A stretch of DNA of 38,215 bases, from IMG/VR virus record IMGVR_UViG_3300036820_000045, positions 1 through 38,215 of that record; one strand, 5' to 3'. Made by a program: the position numbers and the translations under genes. The notes beneath the pieces were generated by a model. The model was not told the origin of the DNA and searched no databases. It saw nothing but the letters and a program-made list of their open reading frames with translations. The stretch is from a virus. Positions 26,969 to 36,365 of the stretch are shown here, piece after piece; within the stretch, counting starts at the first letter, position 1, and the number at the start of each line of letters is the position of its first letter.

Positions 26969-27008
26969 CATATTGCCTTTAGAGAATTTATTTTTTGAAG
27001 GCAATATG
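26969..27008 (+). promoter_or_regulatory. Hairpin covering the ribosome-binding site of the 27010 gene
   Basis: CATATTGCCTT (26969-26979) is the exact reverse complement of AAGGCAATATG (26998-27008), an 11-bp stem with an 18-nt loop. The AAGG in the right arm is the only Shine-Dalgarno match for the ATG at 27010, so the stem would hide it. This suggests translational control, or possibly a partial transcription terminator. Confidence 0.6.
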
Positions 27009-27009
27009 T

Positions 27010-27132
27010 ATGAAAAATTGTTTTACGCTTAAAGACTGGCTGGCTGTATTGCTTATAACTTTAATTTCTGTAGGGATTGCAAAATATCCCCCAGGGATAA
27101 TCGACAATGCTCTACATAAAGTGGAGAAATAA
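27010..27132 (+). CDS. Very small membrane protein (40 residues)
   Basis: Encodes MKNCFTLKDWLAVLLITLIS, then VGIAKYPPGIIDNALHKVEK: one membrane helix followed by a short polar tail. It starts inside the gap between two structural genes, directly after a hairpin that hides its ribosome-binding site, and ends 2 bp before the next ATG. The position amid head genes is unusual for a membrane protein. A lysis timing role is possible but untested. Confidence 0.55.
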   Translation: MKNCFTLKDWLAVLLITLISVGIAKYPPGIIDNALHKVEK

Positions 27133-27134
27133 AA

Positions 27135-28151
27135 ATGTCATACTCTGTCACTAAATTAATTTCTGAAGCGTTCTATACTTCTGGTATAGTTTCGCGTGGA
27201 TTTCAGAATGTTCAGGGCGACCAAGTACAGACAGGTCTAATAAAGCTGAATGAAATTCTGAGCGATACTGAGATAGAGACGGACATGATACCGTACTTTA
27301 CGGCAAATTATGATTTCTTCGCAGTGCCAAGCAATGAAGTATACTTCATTCCAAATCTTGCCCAGCTAGAGACCTTAACCTTTTTCATTGGCAGTGTGCG
27401 CTATCAAATGCGAGATATTGCGCAAGACAAATATTATGGAAGCGCAAGAACACAAAACATAAACACGTTACCTTTTAATTGGCACTCGGAAAAATGCCCT
27501 AATGGTACTAACATTTGGATTTATTTTACCCCTGACCAAAAGTACCCAATGCAAGCAACGGGTCGCTTTACATTAGCTCAAGTAAATCTAATGCAAGACT
27601 TAAGCAGCCCTGTAGCGACTGCTAACTTGGGAGCTTTTACTACAACGGGTGCAGGCACAATTACCCAAGGAATGCTGGTTATTAACCGCATAGATTTAAT
27701 GGGCACTTATACTATGGTTTCGCAATTGATAACACAAATCAATGCGATAGTTCCCGGGGTTACAGCAGTATTACTTGACAACCAAGTTATATTAAGCTCC
27801 AGCACAGGAAACAATATAACGTTAAGTACAGTCGGTGGCGCAAGTGCGACCAACAATATTTCATTTATCAATTTTAGTTTGCTGGGTATTCCGTTATCGC
27901 AAACATTTATGAACTTACAATTAGGGCAGTATTACATAAACTATTTGCAATATAGATTAGCTGAACGTTTATGTGTTGCATATAATTTTGAAGTTACGCC
28001 ATCCCTCCAAGCGTCGCTTGCAAAATATCTACAAATGATATCTAAAAAGAGTAGCCCTATAGATATGAACATAAACAAGATTAGCACTTTAGATGACCGC
28101 AATTTCATTAACTACGCGCAAGTAAACATTGGGCAAGGATATACAATCTAA
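27135..28151 (+). CDS. P22 gp4-like head-completion/tail accessory protein with an inserted domain
   Basis: A 338-residue protein. The N-terminal (about 1-150: LISEAFYTSGIVSRGFQNVQ; QTGLIKLNEILSDTEIE) and C-terminal parts (about 255-338: LQLGQYYINYLQYRLAERLC) fit the gp4-type protein that seals the portal (P22 gp4 is about 166 residues). Between them sits a 100-residue insertion (GTITQGMLVINRIDLMG; LITQINAIVPGVTAVLLDNQ; VILSSSTGNNITLS), which resembles the IN motif repeats of flagellin/hook proteins. Located between the coat and gp10-like genes, as expected. Confidence 0.75.
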   Translation: MSYSVTKLISEAFYTSGIVSRGFQNVQGDQVQTGLIKLNEILSDTEIETDMIPYFTANYDFFAVPSNEVYFIPNLAQLETLTFFIGSVRYQMRDIAQDKYYGSARTQNINTLPFNWHSEKCPNGTNIWIYFTPDQKYPMQATGRFTLAQVNLMQDLSSPVATANLGAFTTTGAGTITQGMLVINRIDLMGTYTMVSQLITQINAIVPGVTAVLLDNQVILSSSTGNNITLSTVGGASATNNISFINFSLLGIPLSQTFMNLQLGQYYINYLQYRLAERLCVAYNFEVTPSLQASLAKYLQMISKKSSPIDMNINKISTLDDRNFINYAQVNIGQGYTI

Positions 28152-29675
28152 ATGAGAAAGACCGCCATATCCGAAAAATTGCCAGTTAAAGTGGTGGGAA
28201 GTTCCACCTTTGGTCGCTATGCCAAAATTTCTAGTGAGCTAACCATTAACATGTTTATATCTGATGATTGGTTAATTAGAACTGCGGGTTATCAAAAAGT
28301 ATTGGATTTACCAGGATTCCAGACAACTGGACGCGGTATTTTTTCATCTTATCGCGGTAATCTCTTGATAGTGGTAGCTGGGGCTAATGTATACCGGTTA
28401 AACGCTCCGGCAATGATTCCCGTGCTTGTGGGAACATTAGCGAGCGACACGGGCGATGTGTTTATGGATGAGAATCTTAACTCGCAAATATGTATCGTTG
28501 ATGGGATTCATGCCTATATTTACAATTACTCAAACCTAACCCCAGCAGTAGTAAAGCAAACCACCCCGGGATTTACTCCAAATTATGTAGCTTACCATAA
28601 TACATTTTTCTTATTTGGTAATGGTCAGACTACGCCTAATGGTTCAGCATGGTATGCATATCAATACGACACGCCAACTACTATTGTAGTGGCAACACCA
28701 GGCCAGTTCGCTCTGCAAACTAAGCCCGATTATGCAATAGCAGTAGTGCGAATACCTGGGCAAAGCTCTAACGTGATGGTATTTGGTACAACCGTGTGCG
28801 AGATATGGTCACAAGTCGGTGGATTACAAAACTATCGCAGGAATAGCACGCTTAGCATTGACTACGGCTGCTTGTCTCCATCTACGATTGCAACCTCTGA
28901 TAAATTAATCATGTGGTTAGCAGTTAACGAAAGCGACAGTACTGTATTGATGATATTTAGCGAGAATGGTAGTCAAGCTGTTTCAACTGATGGAATAGAT
29001 TATCAATTATCTAAAATTAAATATCCGCAGCAATCTACCGCAATGTTTTATCGGCAGGATGGTCATTTGTTTTATCAGCTAACATTTTACAATCCTGCTG
29101 ATAATTTAACTATTCTGTATGATTCTAGCACTACTAAGTTTTTTAATTTGAGCGATGCCTTTTTAAATTATCATCCAGCCAGAGAGTTTGCATTTTTTAA
29201 TTATAAACTTTATTTCGTATCAATTAATAATGCTGGGCTGTATCAATCATCAACTGATTTTACCACTTACAACGAAAATAATTTGGATATAGATACACCC
29301 GACCCAACTTTAGAATTTGAAATACCATCATTAAGAATATGCGATACAGTACGCGCGGATGATAGCAGCCAATTTAGAGCTAACACATTTTCTTTTACGC
29401 TAGAGCAAGGGCAAGACCCTAATGTAAGTGGCCCAGAACTTGCAGCAGCAACCGTCTATCAGCCAGCTTATCAACCACGCATTGATTTAACTGTGTCCCG
29501 TGATGGCGGTATTACCTGGAGTAATGCGGTAGGCAGAACGTTAAACCCTTTAGGCATAAGACAGAATATTTTGAACTGGGACAACATGGGAATGGCAAAC
29601 AGTTTAACTTTAAAGTTAAGGTTTTGGGGCTTAAGTAGTTTTGTAGTTTATAACGGCTTTGTTGAGGTGTTTTGA
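28152..29675 (+). CDS. P22 gp10-like tail hub protein (packaged-DNA stabilisation)
   Basis: A 507-residue, beta-rich protein. It has the opening of this family: ISSELTINMFISDDWLIRTAG, then YQKVLDLPGFQTTGRGIF; later DYGCLSPSTIATSDKLIMWL and, at the C-terminus, LTLKLRFWGLSSFVVYNG. P22 gp10 (472 residues) binds the gp4 ring and holds the tailspikes and needle. It starts immediately after the gp4-like gene. Order and motifs agree with the P22 neck module. Confidence 0.8.
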   Translation: MRKTAISEKLPVKVVGSSTFGRYAKISSELTINMFISDDWLIRTAGYQKVLDLPGFQTTGRGIFSSYRGNLLIVVAGANVYRLNAPAMIPVLVGTLASDTGDVFMDENLNSQICIVDGIHAYIYNYSNLTPAVVKQTTPGFTPNYVAYHNTFFLFGNGQTTPNGSAWYAYQYDTPTTIVVATPGQFALQTKPDYAIAVVRIPGQSSNVMVFGTTVCEIWSQVGGLQNYRRNSTLSIDYGCLSPSTIATSDKLIMWLAVNESDSTVLMIFSENGSQAVSTDGIDYQLSKIKYPQQSTAMFYRQDGHLFYQLTFYNPADNLTILYDSSTTKFFNLSDAFLNYHPAREFAFFNYKLYFVSINNAGLYQSSTDFTTYNENNLDIDTPDPTLEFEIPSLRICDTVRADDSSQFRANTFSFTLEQGQDPNVSGPELAAATVYQPAYQPRIDLTVSRDGGITWSNAVGRTLNPLGIRQNILNWDNMGMANSLTLKLRFWGLSSFVVYNGFVEVF

Positions 29676-29944
29676 TGGCAGTAACTCCTTTGAACTTGCC
29701 TACTTATTTAGAGCAGGCCAACCAAGAGAGATATAACGAGGAAATGAACCAGACGTTAAGGTATTGGCTTAACAGTAATGGTTTTACAGGAGTTCCGCAG
29801 TTGACCCAGGCGCAGATTTTAGCTGTCGCGCCAATGATGCAGGATTCAACTTTATTTTATTGCACGGATTACACCCCAAATCCTGTATATGTGGGGCGAA
29901 TAAACGGGAACTTAGTACAATTTACAACAACGGTGTTTCCATAG
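29675..29944 (+). CDS. Small structural protein of the neck/tail region
   Basis: An 89-residue protein beginning MAVTPLNLPTYLEQANQERY and ending YVGRINGNLVQFTTTVFP. ATG 29675 overlaps the TGA of the previous gene (TGATG) with GAGGTG upstream, so it is translationally coupled. The location after the gp10-like gene, and the small size, suggest a neck or needle-related accessory protein. I recognise no family. Confidence 0.6.
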   Translation: MAVTPLNLPTYLEQANQERYNEEMNQTLRYWLNSNGFTGVPQLTQAQILAVAPMMQDSTLFYCTDYTPNPVYVGRINGNLVQFTTTVFP

Positions 29945-29955
29945 GAGTATAAGAA

Positions 29956-30684
29956 ATGGGGTTTTTTGGTGGTTTAGGTGGGGTTTTGGGTGGTTTAGGT
30001 GGCCTTTTGGGTGGAGGCAGCTTATTTAAAAGCGTTTTTGGGGCTGACCGCAGCAAGAACCCTTACCAATCTGGCGTACCATATTTAAATCAAATTCCTG
30101 GCATTTTAGAGAATTACAACTCTGGTTTTGCAAATTTACCTAACACGTACGGTACGCTGGAAAGCCCGTACGGAAATTCTACTAACCCTAATGACGCTGG
30201 CGATTTGTTGAATAAGTTAATGTCGCAATACTCAACATCTCCAGGATATGACTTTAAAAAGCAAAGAATATTGGGAGCTGCAAGAAACTCAGCAGCCAGT
30301 GGAGGCTTTGCGGGAACCAAATACGACCAAGAGCAACAAGGTAGTTTGGCTAATAATTTGCTGAATGAAGATATGGGCGGTTATCTGGAGAATATTTTTA
30401 AAATCTTAGGCGGTAAAGAGAGATTCGGATTTGAGAAAGCTCAAGGAACGCAGCAATATAATTTAGCTAAAGCGGCGGCACGTGCAGGGCTTGGCGATTC
30501 ATTAGCCAATCTAATGAGCAGCAGAGCGTCATTAGCGAATAATGCCCAAAACTATGAGAATGAACAACGCAACGCGAAAAGAGAGCAACGGGCGCAACTC
30601 TTTGCCAGTCTTATTAGTGCATTTGGCGGAGGGTTTAACGGTGGGTCACCTTTGCGCCAAGATAGAATCAGGAATATAGGATAA
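29956..30684 (+). CDS. Probable DNA-ejection (internal virion) protein, P22 gp7-like position
   Basis: A 242-residue protein. Residues 1-24 are a Gly/Leu/Phe-rich amphipathic or membrane-active segment (GFFGGLGGVLGGLGGLLGGG). The rest is helical and rich in Ala, Asn and Gln (PGYDFKKQRILGAARNSAAS; SRASLANNAQNYENEQRNAK). Small ejection proteins of podoviruses have this layout; P22 gp7 has 229 residues and lies in the same place. It would be released into the host envelope before DNA. Assignment is by composition and position, not by catalytic motif. Confidence 0.6.
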   Translation: MGFFGGLGGVLGGLGGLLGGGSLFKSVFGADRSKNPYQSGVPYLNQIPGILENYNSGFANLPNTYGTLESPYGNSTNPNDAGDLLNKLMSQYSTSPGYDFKKQRILGAARNSAASGGFAGTKYDQEQQGSLANNLLNEDMGGYLENIFKILGGKERFGFEKAQGTQQYNLAKAAARAGLGDSLANLMSSRASLANNAQNYENEQRNAKREQRAQLFASLISAFGGGFNGGSPLRQDRIRNIG

Positions 30685-30688
30685 AGTT

Positions 30689-31600
30689 ATGCCATTTAAT
30701 CCAATTTACGACTGGGGACAATTGAGCTACAAACCGCCCCGCACCTTTATTGATTTTTTGCAAGAAGCGGAAAAGCACAGACTGGAGCAACGGCGCGGAA
30801 ATGTAGAGAGTGAGTTATTAGAAGCTAAAGCCCCTTACGCTTCTGACACCGCCCGCTATGGCTTAATGGAGCAGAAAGCCAAAGGCGAACACGCTGAGGA
30901 AAGCGAGTTGGCCAAGATTCAGGAAACTTTAGCGCACGCATTGTATTTAAAATCTCATCCTCATGGTGCAGGTGGCCGAGGATTTGCGCCACCCAACATA
31001 ATAAAATTGATAAACGCATACAAGGAGAGGGTCGCACAATATGGGGAAAATGACCCAGAGGCACGGATTTTGGCGGCAGCTATAGAAAAGTCAAAGCAGC
31101 CTGCTTGGCAAGGGCAGCGCGGACAGTTTGGCGAAGACTTGCTGACTACCTTAAACGAAATCGATACCGAAGCTTTAACGGACTATTCAGGAATCTTAGG
31201 GGGGCTACTCAAGTTATTTGATGAAGGCGTTGACTTGGCGACGGGCAACGCACCTGAAAGGCTCGTAAAGCATAAAACAGCCGTAGGTAAATCTCACTTA
31301 GCAGAAAAACAATTGGCTCAAGCTTCAAAGGGGTCTACATCTAAAAATGCTCAAGAAAGTAGAGAAGGAATTTTAAACCCGACGAGCTTATCGAGTTCAC
31401 CACAAACCGCGAAGCAGCAGACCGAAGCGAACTACGAGATACTAAGGCGGGAATATGGAAGAGGTAGCCAGAACACACCCCAGAGCCAATCGGGAGTGAA
31501 CCCAGAGAAAGTAAAGGCATTAGTTGCAATGAGCGACGCAGAGTGGGACAGGCTAGAAAGAGCAGCGGAAGAAGCAGCCCGCAAGAAAGGCAAGAAGTAA
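30689..31600 (+). CDS. Probable second ejection protein (helical, disordered C-terminus)
   Basis: A 303-residue protein with helical, charged N-terminal half (RTFIDFLQEAEKHRLEQRRG; YASDTARYGLMEQKAKGEHA), a central part and a low-complexity Ser/Gln/Gly-rich C-terminal region (STSKNAQESREG; GRGSQNTPQSQSG) ending in a basic helix (AAEEAARKKGKK). It lies between the gp7-like and the 500-residue gene, where P22 has gene 20. No enzyme domain is seen. Assigned by place and composition. Confidence 0.55.
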   Translation: MPFNPIYDWGQLSYKPPRTFIDFLQEAEKHRLEQRRGNVESELLEAKAPYASDTARYGLMEQKAKGEHAEESELAKIQETLAHALYLKSHPHGAGGRGFAPPNIIKLINAYKERVAQYGENDPEARILAAAIEKSKQPAWQGQRGQFGEDLLTTLNEIDTEALTDYSGILGGLLKLFDEGVDLATGNAPERLVKHKTAVGKSHLAEKQLAQASKGSTSKNAQESREGILNPTSLSSSPQTAKQQTEANYEILRREYGRGSQNTPQSQSGVNPEKVKALVAMSDAEWDRLERAAEEAARKKGKK

Positions 31601-31606
31601 AGTTAT

Positions 31607-33109
31607 ATGGAATATACGTTAGACGAAATAAGGGCAGCTAGAGCGCAACGCGAAGGAATGCAGCCATCCGCGGATGATTATTCGCTGGATGAAATAAGAG
31701 CAGCCAGAGCTGCACGCCAAGGAATGGCGCAACCACAGCGTCAAGGCAGCTCACGCCCTAAAACTTACAATCCTCTCTCTAAGATAGAGCCTTATTTAGC
31801 TAAAGCATTAGCAGGAATCGCTGAAAAAACAGCAGAGCACCCCAGGATTTCTCAAGGTTTGGAAACCGTGGCTAAATATGCGCGGCCATTTAATAATTTG
31901 TTATCACCTTTATCTGATATTGGGCGTGGAAGACTTCAAGGAGGCCATAACGCCTTAGCGTCTTTATACAATATCCCAGCAGGCATGGCTGATGAATATT
32001 TTGGCACTAACTTACGGCAACCACATTTAGATTTAGAAAAATACACCACCGGCAATAAAAGCGCGCCCTTAATGGAGTTGATAGGAGAACTATCTAGCGG
32101 TTATGGTGTAGGCAACACTGTCTATAACGTAGCAAGCAAAGCATTACCGGTCGTGAAAGGTGCAGGCTATTGGCCTAAGTTCGCCAATATATTACGCACT
32201 GGTACAATAGGTGGCGCAACAGGTGCTGCTGTAGGAGAGAATGCCGAAGGTAAAAGGGGGGTGTCAGCACTGCTTGGTACACTTTTTGGGCTGGGAAGTG
32301 GCGTTAATGCAGCAAGAAAAGCTTTGAACCCTGAAAAAATAGCAAAAGAAATATGGGGAGGCGGTCAAGCTGCAAAGAAAAAGGGCACCGAACTATACAA
32401 TCAATTTCTTGGAGAGGCAGAGAAGCACGGCTTTAAAGCGGACGTTCCTTTACAAAATGCAGTTACAGAAAGTAATCATAATTGGGTTTATAAAAATAAT
32501 CCTCACTTGCGCGAAGCTTTAGAAAAAGCGAAGAAGCCCGAAACGGCGACGCAGTTAGCCGAAAGAGTAAGCGACCCAGATTTAAAACATATATTGACCG
32601 ATAGCACGCCAACTTTACAAAGAACTGCTACCGAATGGTTGCATAACCCTAATATAAAAAACACGCATGAATTTACCAAAGAATTAGGCAGCGTAGGATG
32701 GGGAAATAGTTCAAAAGATAAGGATTTGGGCAAAGTCTCTAGGAGAGCGCGTGACAACATTATAAAGCAGATGAACAAAACATTTAAAAAGGAAGGCGTG
32801 CCAGAATTAACAGGAATGCTTAAGAAGGCAAACAAACATCATATCGAGAATGTGCTACCTCATCAAAACCCTTTAATTGAAGAATTTGGCGCAGGAGACA
32901 TTACCGCAAAAAGATTTATAAAAGAATTATATACAAACAAAGACTTTGAGGCGCACCTAGCAGACCGTTATCCAGAAGTTGCACAGCGTGCCCACTTAAA
33001 CAAGTTTATAGACTCTTACCTATTGCCAAGCTTAAAGATAGCAGGGGGTGGAACTCTGCTGGGTAAAGGTATCCACTTTGGGCTTAAATCATCAAGGGAG
33101 AATCGCTAA
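31607..33109 (+). CDS. Probable large ejection protein (P22 gp16-like position)
   Basis: A 500-residue protein. The N-terminus carries two copies of a 22-residue repeat (YTLDEIRAARAQREGM; YSLDEIRAARAARQGM), a motif seen in other phage internal proteins, from memory. Residues about 120-240 are Gly/Ala-rich and partly hydrophobic (ANILRTGTIGGATGAAVGEN; VSALLGTLFGLGSGVNAA), suitable for membrane insertion. The C-terminal 200 residues are helical and charged. P22 gp16 (609 residues) lies in the equivalent place and forms part of the ejection channel. Assignment is by position and composition. Confidence 0.6.
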   Translation: MEYTLDEIRAARAQREGMQPSADDYSLDEIRAARAARQGMAQPQRQGSSRPKTYNPLSKIEPYLAKALAGIAEKTAEHPRISQGLETVAKYARPFNNLLSPLSDIGRGRLQGGHNALASLYNIPAGMADEYFGTNLRQPHLDLEKYTTGNKSAPLMELIGELSSGYGVGNTVYNVASKALPVVKGAGYWPKFANILRTGTIGGATGAAVGENAEGKRGVSALLGTLFGLGSGVNAARKALNPEKIAKEIWGGGQAAKKKGTELYNQFLGEAEKHGFKADVPLQNAVTESNHNWVYKNNPHLREALEKAKKPETATQLAERVSDPDLKHILTDSTPTLQRTATEWLHNPNIKNTHEFTKELGSVGWGNSSKDKDLGKVSRRARDNIIKQMNKTFKKEGVPELTGMLKKANKHHIENVLPHQNPLIEEFGAGDITAKRFIKELYTNKDFEAHLADRYPEVAQRAHLNKFIDSYLLPSLKIAGGGTLLGKGIHFGLKSSRENR

Positions 33110-35221
33110 ATGGCATTAAATCCACTATACATAACAGCCGTAGATTTATGCGAATACTTTGTAGACAAATCTACAGGCTTGCCTTTAGCTGCTGGTAAAG
33201 TAACTTTTTATCAAGACGCACAGCGCAACTTAGCTAAGCCAGTTTATAAATTAACGGAATCGGGAAGTCCGCCAGTTTATACTTATACCGCATTGCCAAA
33301 TCCTATAACACTATCTAGCACTGGGACTTTTGATGATGGAGACGGTAACAATATTGCTGTGTATTATTATCCTTATGACGCTAACGGTGATATACAGCTT
33401 TACTATATAACTGTTACCAATAGTTTAGGCGTAGAACAATTTGTACGGGAAGCATGGCCTAATACTGTGGCCGCTGAAAGCCCTGAAACCGCTGTTGCAA
33501 ATATTAGCAACATGCTTACTAACCCTACATTCTCGCAAGTTTTATTTGTGCCAGCTAATGGCATGACGATAACGTTTACGGGAGCCGCTACTGAAACAAT
33601 ACCTATTGCGCCAGGTTGGAATTTAGAGGTAGTAACAGCGGGTGCGTCTTCAGTTACAGTTACGCGGACATCAATAGTAGGAAGTTTGGGCTATCCTTAT
33701 AATCCGCCTTACACTCTTACCATTACGCCCAGTGGTGTTACTTCCGTAGTCTTATGGCAACAGTTAAGCCATAATCCAAGCATTTGGGCACAGTCACGCT
33801 CTGGCGCAACTAACGGCTACGTTAATACAAATATTTTGCTCGCTCCGGAGAGCGCTGTTACGATTACACTTTCTTATTCTGATGGTAGCCCCATAACTAC
33901 GCTGCTAAGCAAAGATAACGCCGGTAGCCAATGGAACCAATTTACCAATACAGTGTTACTGCCAACAGCTGCAAATACCGACGATTCCGATGTAGGCTTT
34001 TCTACTATTAATCTAAATTTACTTAATAATGCTCCTACTACGTTCAGCAATCTCCAGGTCACCCCATTAAGTACCAATATTCCAGAGGTAGCATACGAAG
34101 AAACACCAGTAAATAGACAGTTAGACCAAATGTTTAACTACTACAATCCTTTGCTACAACAAATAAATACCAATAGCTTTTTAGTTGGGTGGGATTTTCC
34201 GCTTAACCCAGCGCAACCTTTGGGTACTGATATTGGAACGCAGGCCTTAGGCAATAACACATCTTACTATGCGTGGGATTCAACTATCATATTTCAAACT
34301 TTAACTAGCGGGGTAGCTATTACGCGCTCTTCATTTGGTGCAATGCGTGTAGAAACTGCCTTCGGACAATTTGCACTGATTCAATATCTGCCTATGCGTA
34401 CCGCGCTGCAAATAATAAATCAAACCGTGTCCGTAAATGTGTCTGCCTTTACTGATAATGGTACGGCAGTTACGGGTACAATTTCTTTATGGGGTACAAC
34501 TAATGGCAGCCTCCCTAGTACAGGCATGTCTAATGCGTCATTAGTTACAGGCTTAGACGCAAACGGCTATCCCACGGTTGTTACGGGATGGACAGAAATA
34601 CCGCGCAGCAATTTAGGCAACGCAGAATTTGTAATGCCAGCAAGCGGCACAAATTGGGCTAACTATGGGTTCACTGGCTGGAATGGGAGCGATACATCTT
34701 TGAGCAATACTGCTACGTATGCAGCCATTGTAGTAGGCTTTGGAGCAGTCACCACCCCAAACTATATTGATTTTAATTCCATCTCTTTAACTGCTGGATT
34801 CTTTCCTACAATTCCAGCTCCTAAAACTTTATCGCAAACTGTGCAAGACTGCGAAGAATATTTTTCTATGTCATTCCCAATTGGAACAATACCAGCGGAC
34901 TTCAAGCCACAAGCGGGGATGAGTGGCGGAACTCAGCTAAATGTGATGGGGTCTGCACAGATACCGCTTTTCATAACATACCCCGTACAAATGGCAGATG
35001 TTCCTGCCATCACGGTTTACACACCTACGAATTTTACTTCGTCAACAGGTCAAATACAAAACGTAACCCGTGAGGGTGCAGGTGCTTTTACGTCTACGGC
35101 AGCTGTCAATAACGGGAATAGCAAAAATGACTTTTATGTAAGTGGCATACCACCAACTGGGTCATTTCCAGGCGACCTGGTGGGGATACATTGGACAGCA
35201 GACGCAAGATTAGGAAAATAA
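33110..35221 (+). CDS. Tail fibre or tail spike protein
   Basis: A 703-residue, beta-rich protein. The N-terminal 120 residues (YFVDKSTGLPLAAGKVTFYQ; PNPITLSSTGTFDDGDGN) look like a head-binding domain that attaches to the tail hub. The middle is Thr/Ser/Asn-rich. The C-terminal region begins near DCEEYFSMSFPIGT and may be the receptor-binding or trimer-forming head. Starts 1 bp after the previous stop. Adhesin genes follow directly, so the receptor-binding apparatus consists of several separate proteins. Confidence 0.75.
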   Translation: MALNPLYITAVDLCEYFVDKSTGLPLAAGKVTFYQDAQRNLAKPVYKLTESGSPPVYTYTALPNPITLSSTGTFDDGDGNNIAVYYYPYDANGDIQLYYITVTNSLGVEQFVREAWPNTVAAESPETAVANISNMLTNPTFSQVLFVPANGMTITFTGAATETIPIAPGWNLEVVTAGASSVTVTRTSIVGSLGYPYNPPYTLTITPSGVTSVVLWQQLSHNPSIWAQSRSGATNGYVNTNILLAPESAVTITLSYSDGSPITTLLSKDNAGSQWNQFTNTVLLPTAANTDDSDVGFSTINLNLLNNAPTTFSNLQVTPLSTNIPEVAYEETPVNRQLDQMFNYYNPLLQQINTNSFLVGWDFPLNPAQPLGTDIGTQALGNNTSYYAWDSTIIFQTLTSGVAITRSSFGAMRVETAFGQFALIQYLPMRTALQIINQTVSVNVSAFTDNGTAVTGTISLWGTTNGSLPSTGMSNASLVTGLDANGYPTVVTGWTEIPRSNLGNAEFVMPASGTNWANYGFTGWNGSDTSLSNTATYAAIVVGFGAVTTPNYIDFNSISLTAGFFPTIPAPKTLSQTVQDCEEYFSMSFPIGTIPADFKPQAGMSGGTQLNVMGSAQIPLFITYPVQMADVPAITVYTPTNFTSSTGQIQNVTREGAGAFTSTAAVNNGNSKNDFYVSGIPPTGSFPGDLVGIHWTADARLGK

Positions 35222-35234
35222 AGGAGCAACTACG

Positions 35235-35642
35235 ATGAGCACTAACTATATAATTGATAAAAACAAAAACTTATTTAACGGGTGGGGCACACAATTTTGT
35301 GACCAGACATATTCGGCAAAGTTGGCAGCGAATACATCTACCGCAGTACCTGTGCCTAACGACGCAGCGGCAGGAGCATTAGCAGAAAGTCCGGTTGTGA
35401 TATCTGGCGTAACCCAAACCTATAATAAATTTTACGCCAAGATTCACGCAACCCCAGGGGTCGATGTGTTTTATTCATTAGGCACTGCGGCGGCTCCAGC
35501 TGGTGGAACTTTTGCGGCCACTACTTCGGCGTTACTGCCACCTGACGGTATCTGCAAATATGTAAAAGGTGGTGATTCAATTCATTTTATATCAAGCGGT
35601 ACACCCAATGTAACTGTGGAGTTTTACGCGAACCCGCAATAA
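35235..35642 (+). CDS. Small beta-rich virion protein
   Basis: A 135-residue, Ala/Thr-rich, probably all-beta protein (YSAKLAANTSTAVPVPNDAA; NVTVEFYANPQ) without membrane segments. AAGGAGCAACTACGATG is the leader, which resembles the GGAGCAA leaders of the early small genes. It lies between two adhesin genes and is probably a decoration, collar or fibre accessory protein. No family is recognised. Confidence 0.55.
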   Translation: MSTNYIIDKNKNLFNGWGTQFCDQTYSAKLAANTSTAVPVPNDAAAGALAESPVVISGVTQTYNKFYAKIHATPGVDVFYSLGTAAAPAGGTFAATTSALLPPDGICKYVKGGDSIHFISSGTPNVTVEFYANPQ

Positions 35643-35697
35643 GTTTTAGCAGAGTGAAATAGGGAATTAGAAGTTTAAATAAAGGGAGATAGCAAAA

Positions 35698-36339
35698 ATG
35701 GCAATATTACAAATCACAAACGCACCTACCGGACTGGTGGGGGTTACTCCATCATCTGCATGGATTAAAACTAACGATACACTGGCTACTATTACCGAGA
35801 CAGGATATTTAACAGAAGCTGTAACAAGTCGAATATTAGAGGTTGACGCTAGTAGCATAGTTTACATCAGCACTTTAACCGCAGGCGTAGAGAAGTCCTA
35901 CGTTGGTAATGTGATTATAACCGGAACCGTTCCTAATCTTCAGTACTCGTTTGAGAGGTTGGTAGGTGCAACATACCACGCGATTACCTCCGCGCCTATA
36001 ACTGTCGCTTCTCCGCCTGAATCAGTGCTTACGCTGAGCGTGCCCGCTGGAGTGTGGCTAATATGGGGGAATGTCACAATTACTAGTAGCGCGTCCGATA
36101 TAAGCGGATTTCAAGCGGCAATAACAACGGATGCCACATCAATAGGAGACCCAGGAACCTATAGTACTTTAACTACAGGCACAAGCACCACCGAGTTTGT
36201 AAGTTACGGATTTAATGTACCCATGTATCCAATCTTTGAAACTGCTCCTACCAATTATTATATGGTAGTGGGGTATCAGCATAGTGGCACGCCCACAGTG
36301 ACAGCGTTGGCGCAAATATTTGCACTGCAAATCGGTTAA
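35698..36339 (+). CDS. Short tail fibre protein with an N-terminal domain shared with the next gene
   Basis: A 213-residue protein. Its first 60 residues (MAILQITNAPTGLVGV; DTLATITETGYLTEAV) are homologous to those of the next gene (MALIQATNSVMGFVGI; DTLATITTPGYLDPYV). This suggests a common anchoring domain carrying different distal parts. The rest is beta-rich (GTVPNLQYSFERLVGATYHA; SAPITVASPPESVLTLSV; VWLIWGNVTITS). Likely a short adhesin. Confidence 0.65.
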   Translation: MAILQITNAPTGLVGVTPSSAWIKTNDTLATITETGYLTEAVTSRILEVDASSIVYISTLTAGVEKSYVGNVIITGTVPNLQYSFERLVGATYHAITSAPITVASPPESVLTLSVPAGVWLIWGNVTITSSASDISGFQAAITTDATSIGDPGTYSTLTTGTSTTEFVSYGFNVPMYPIFETAPTNYYMVVGYQHSGTPTVTALAQIFALQIG

Positions 36340-36365
36340 GGAATGGGCGGTAAGGATACAATAAA

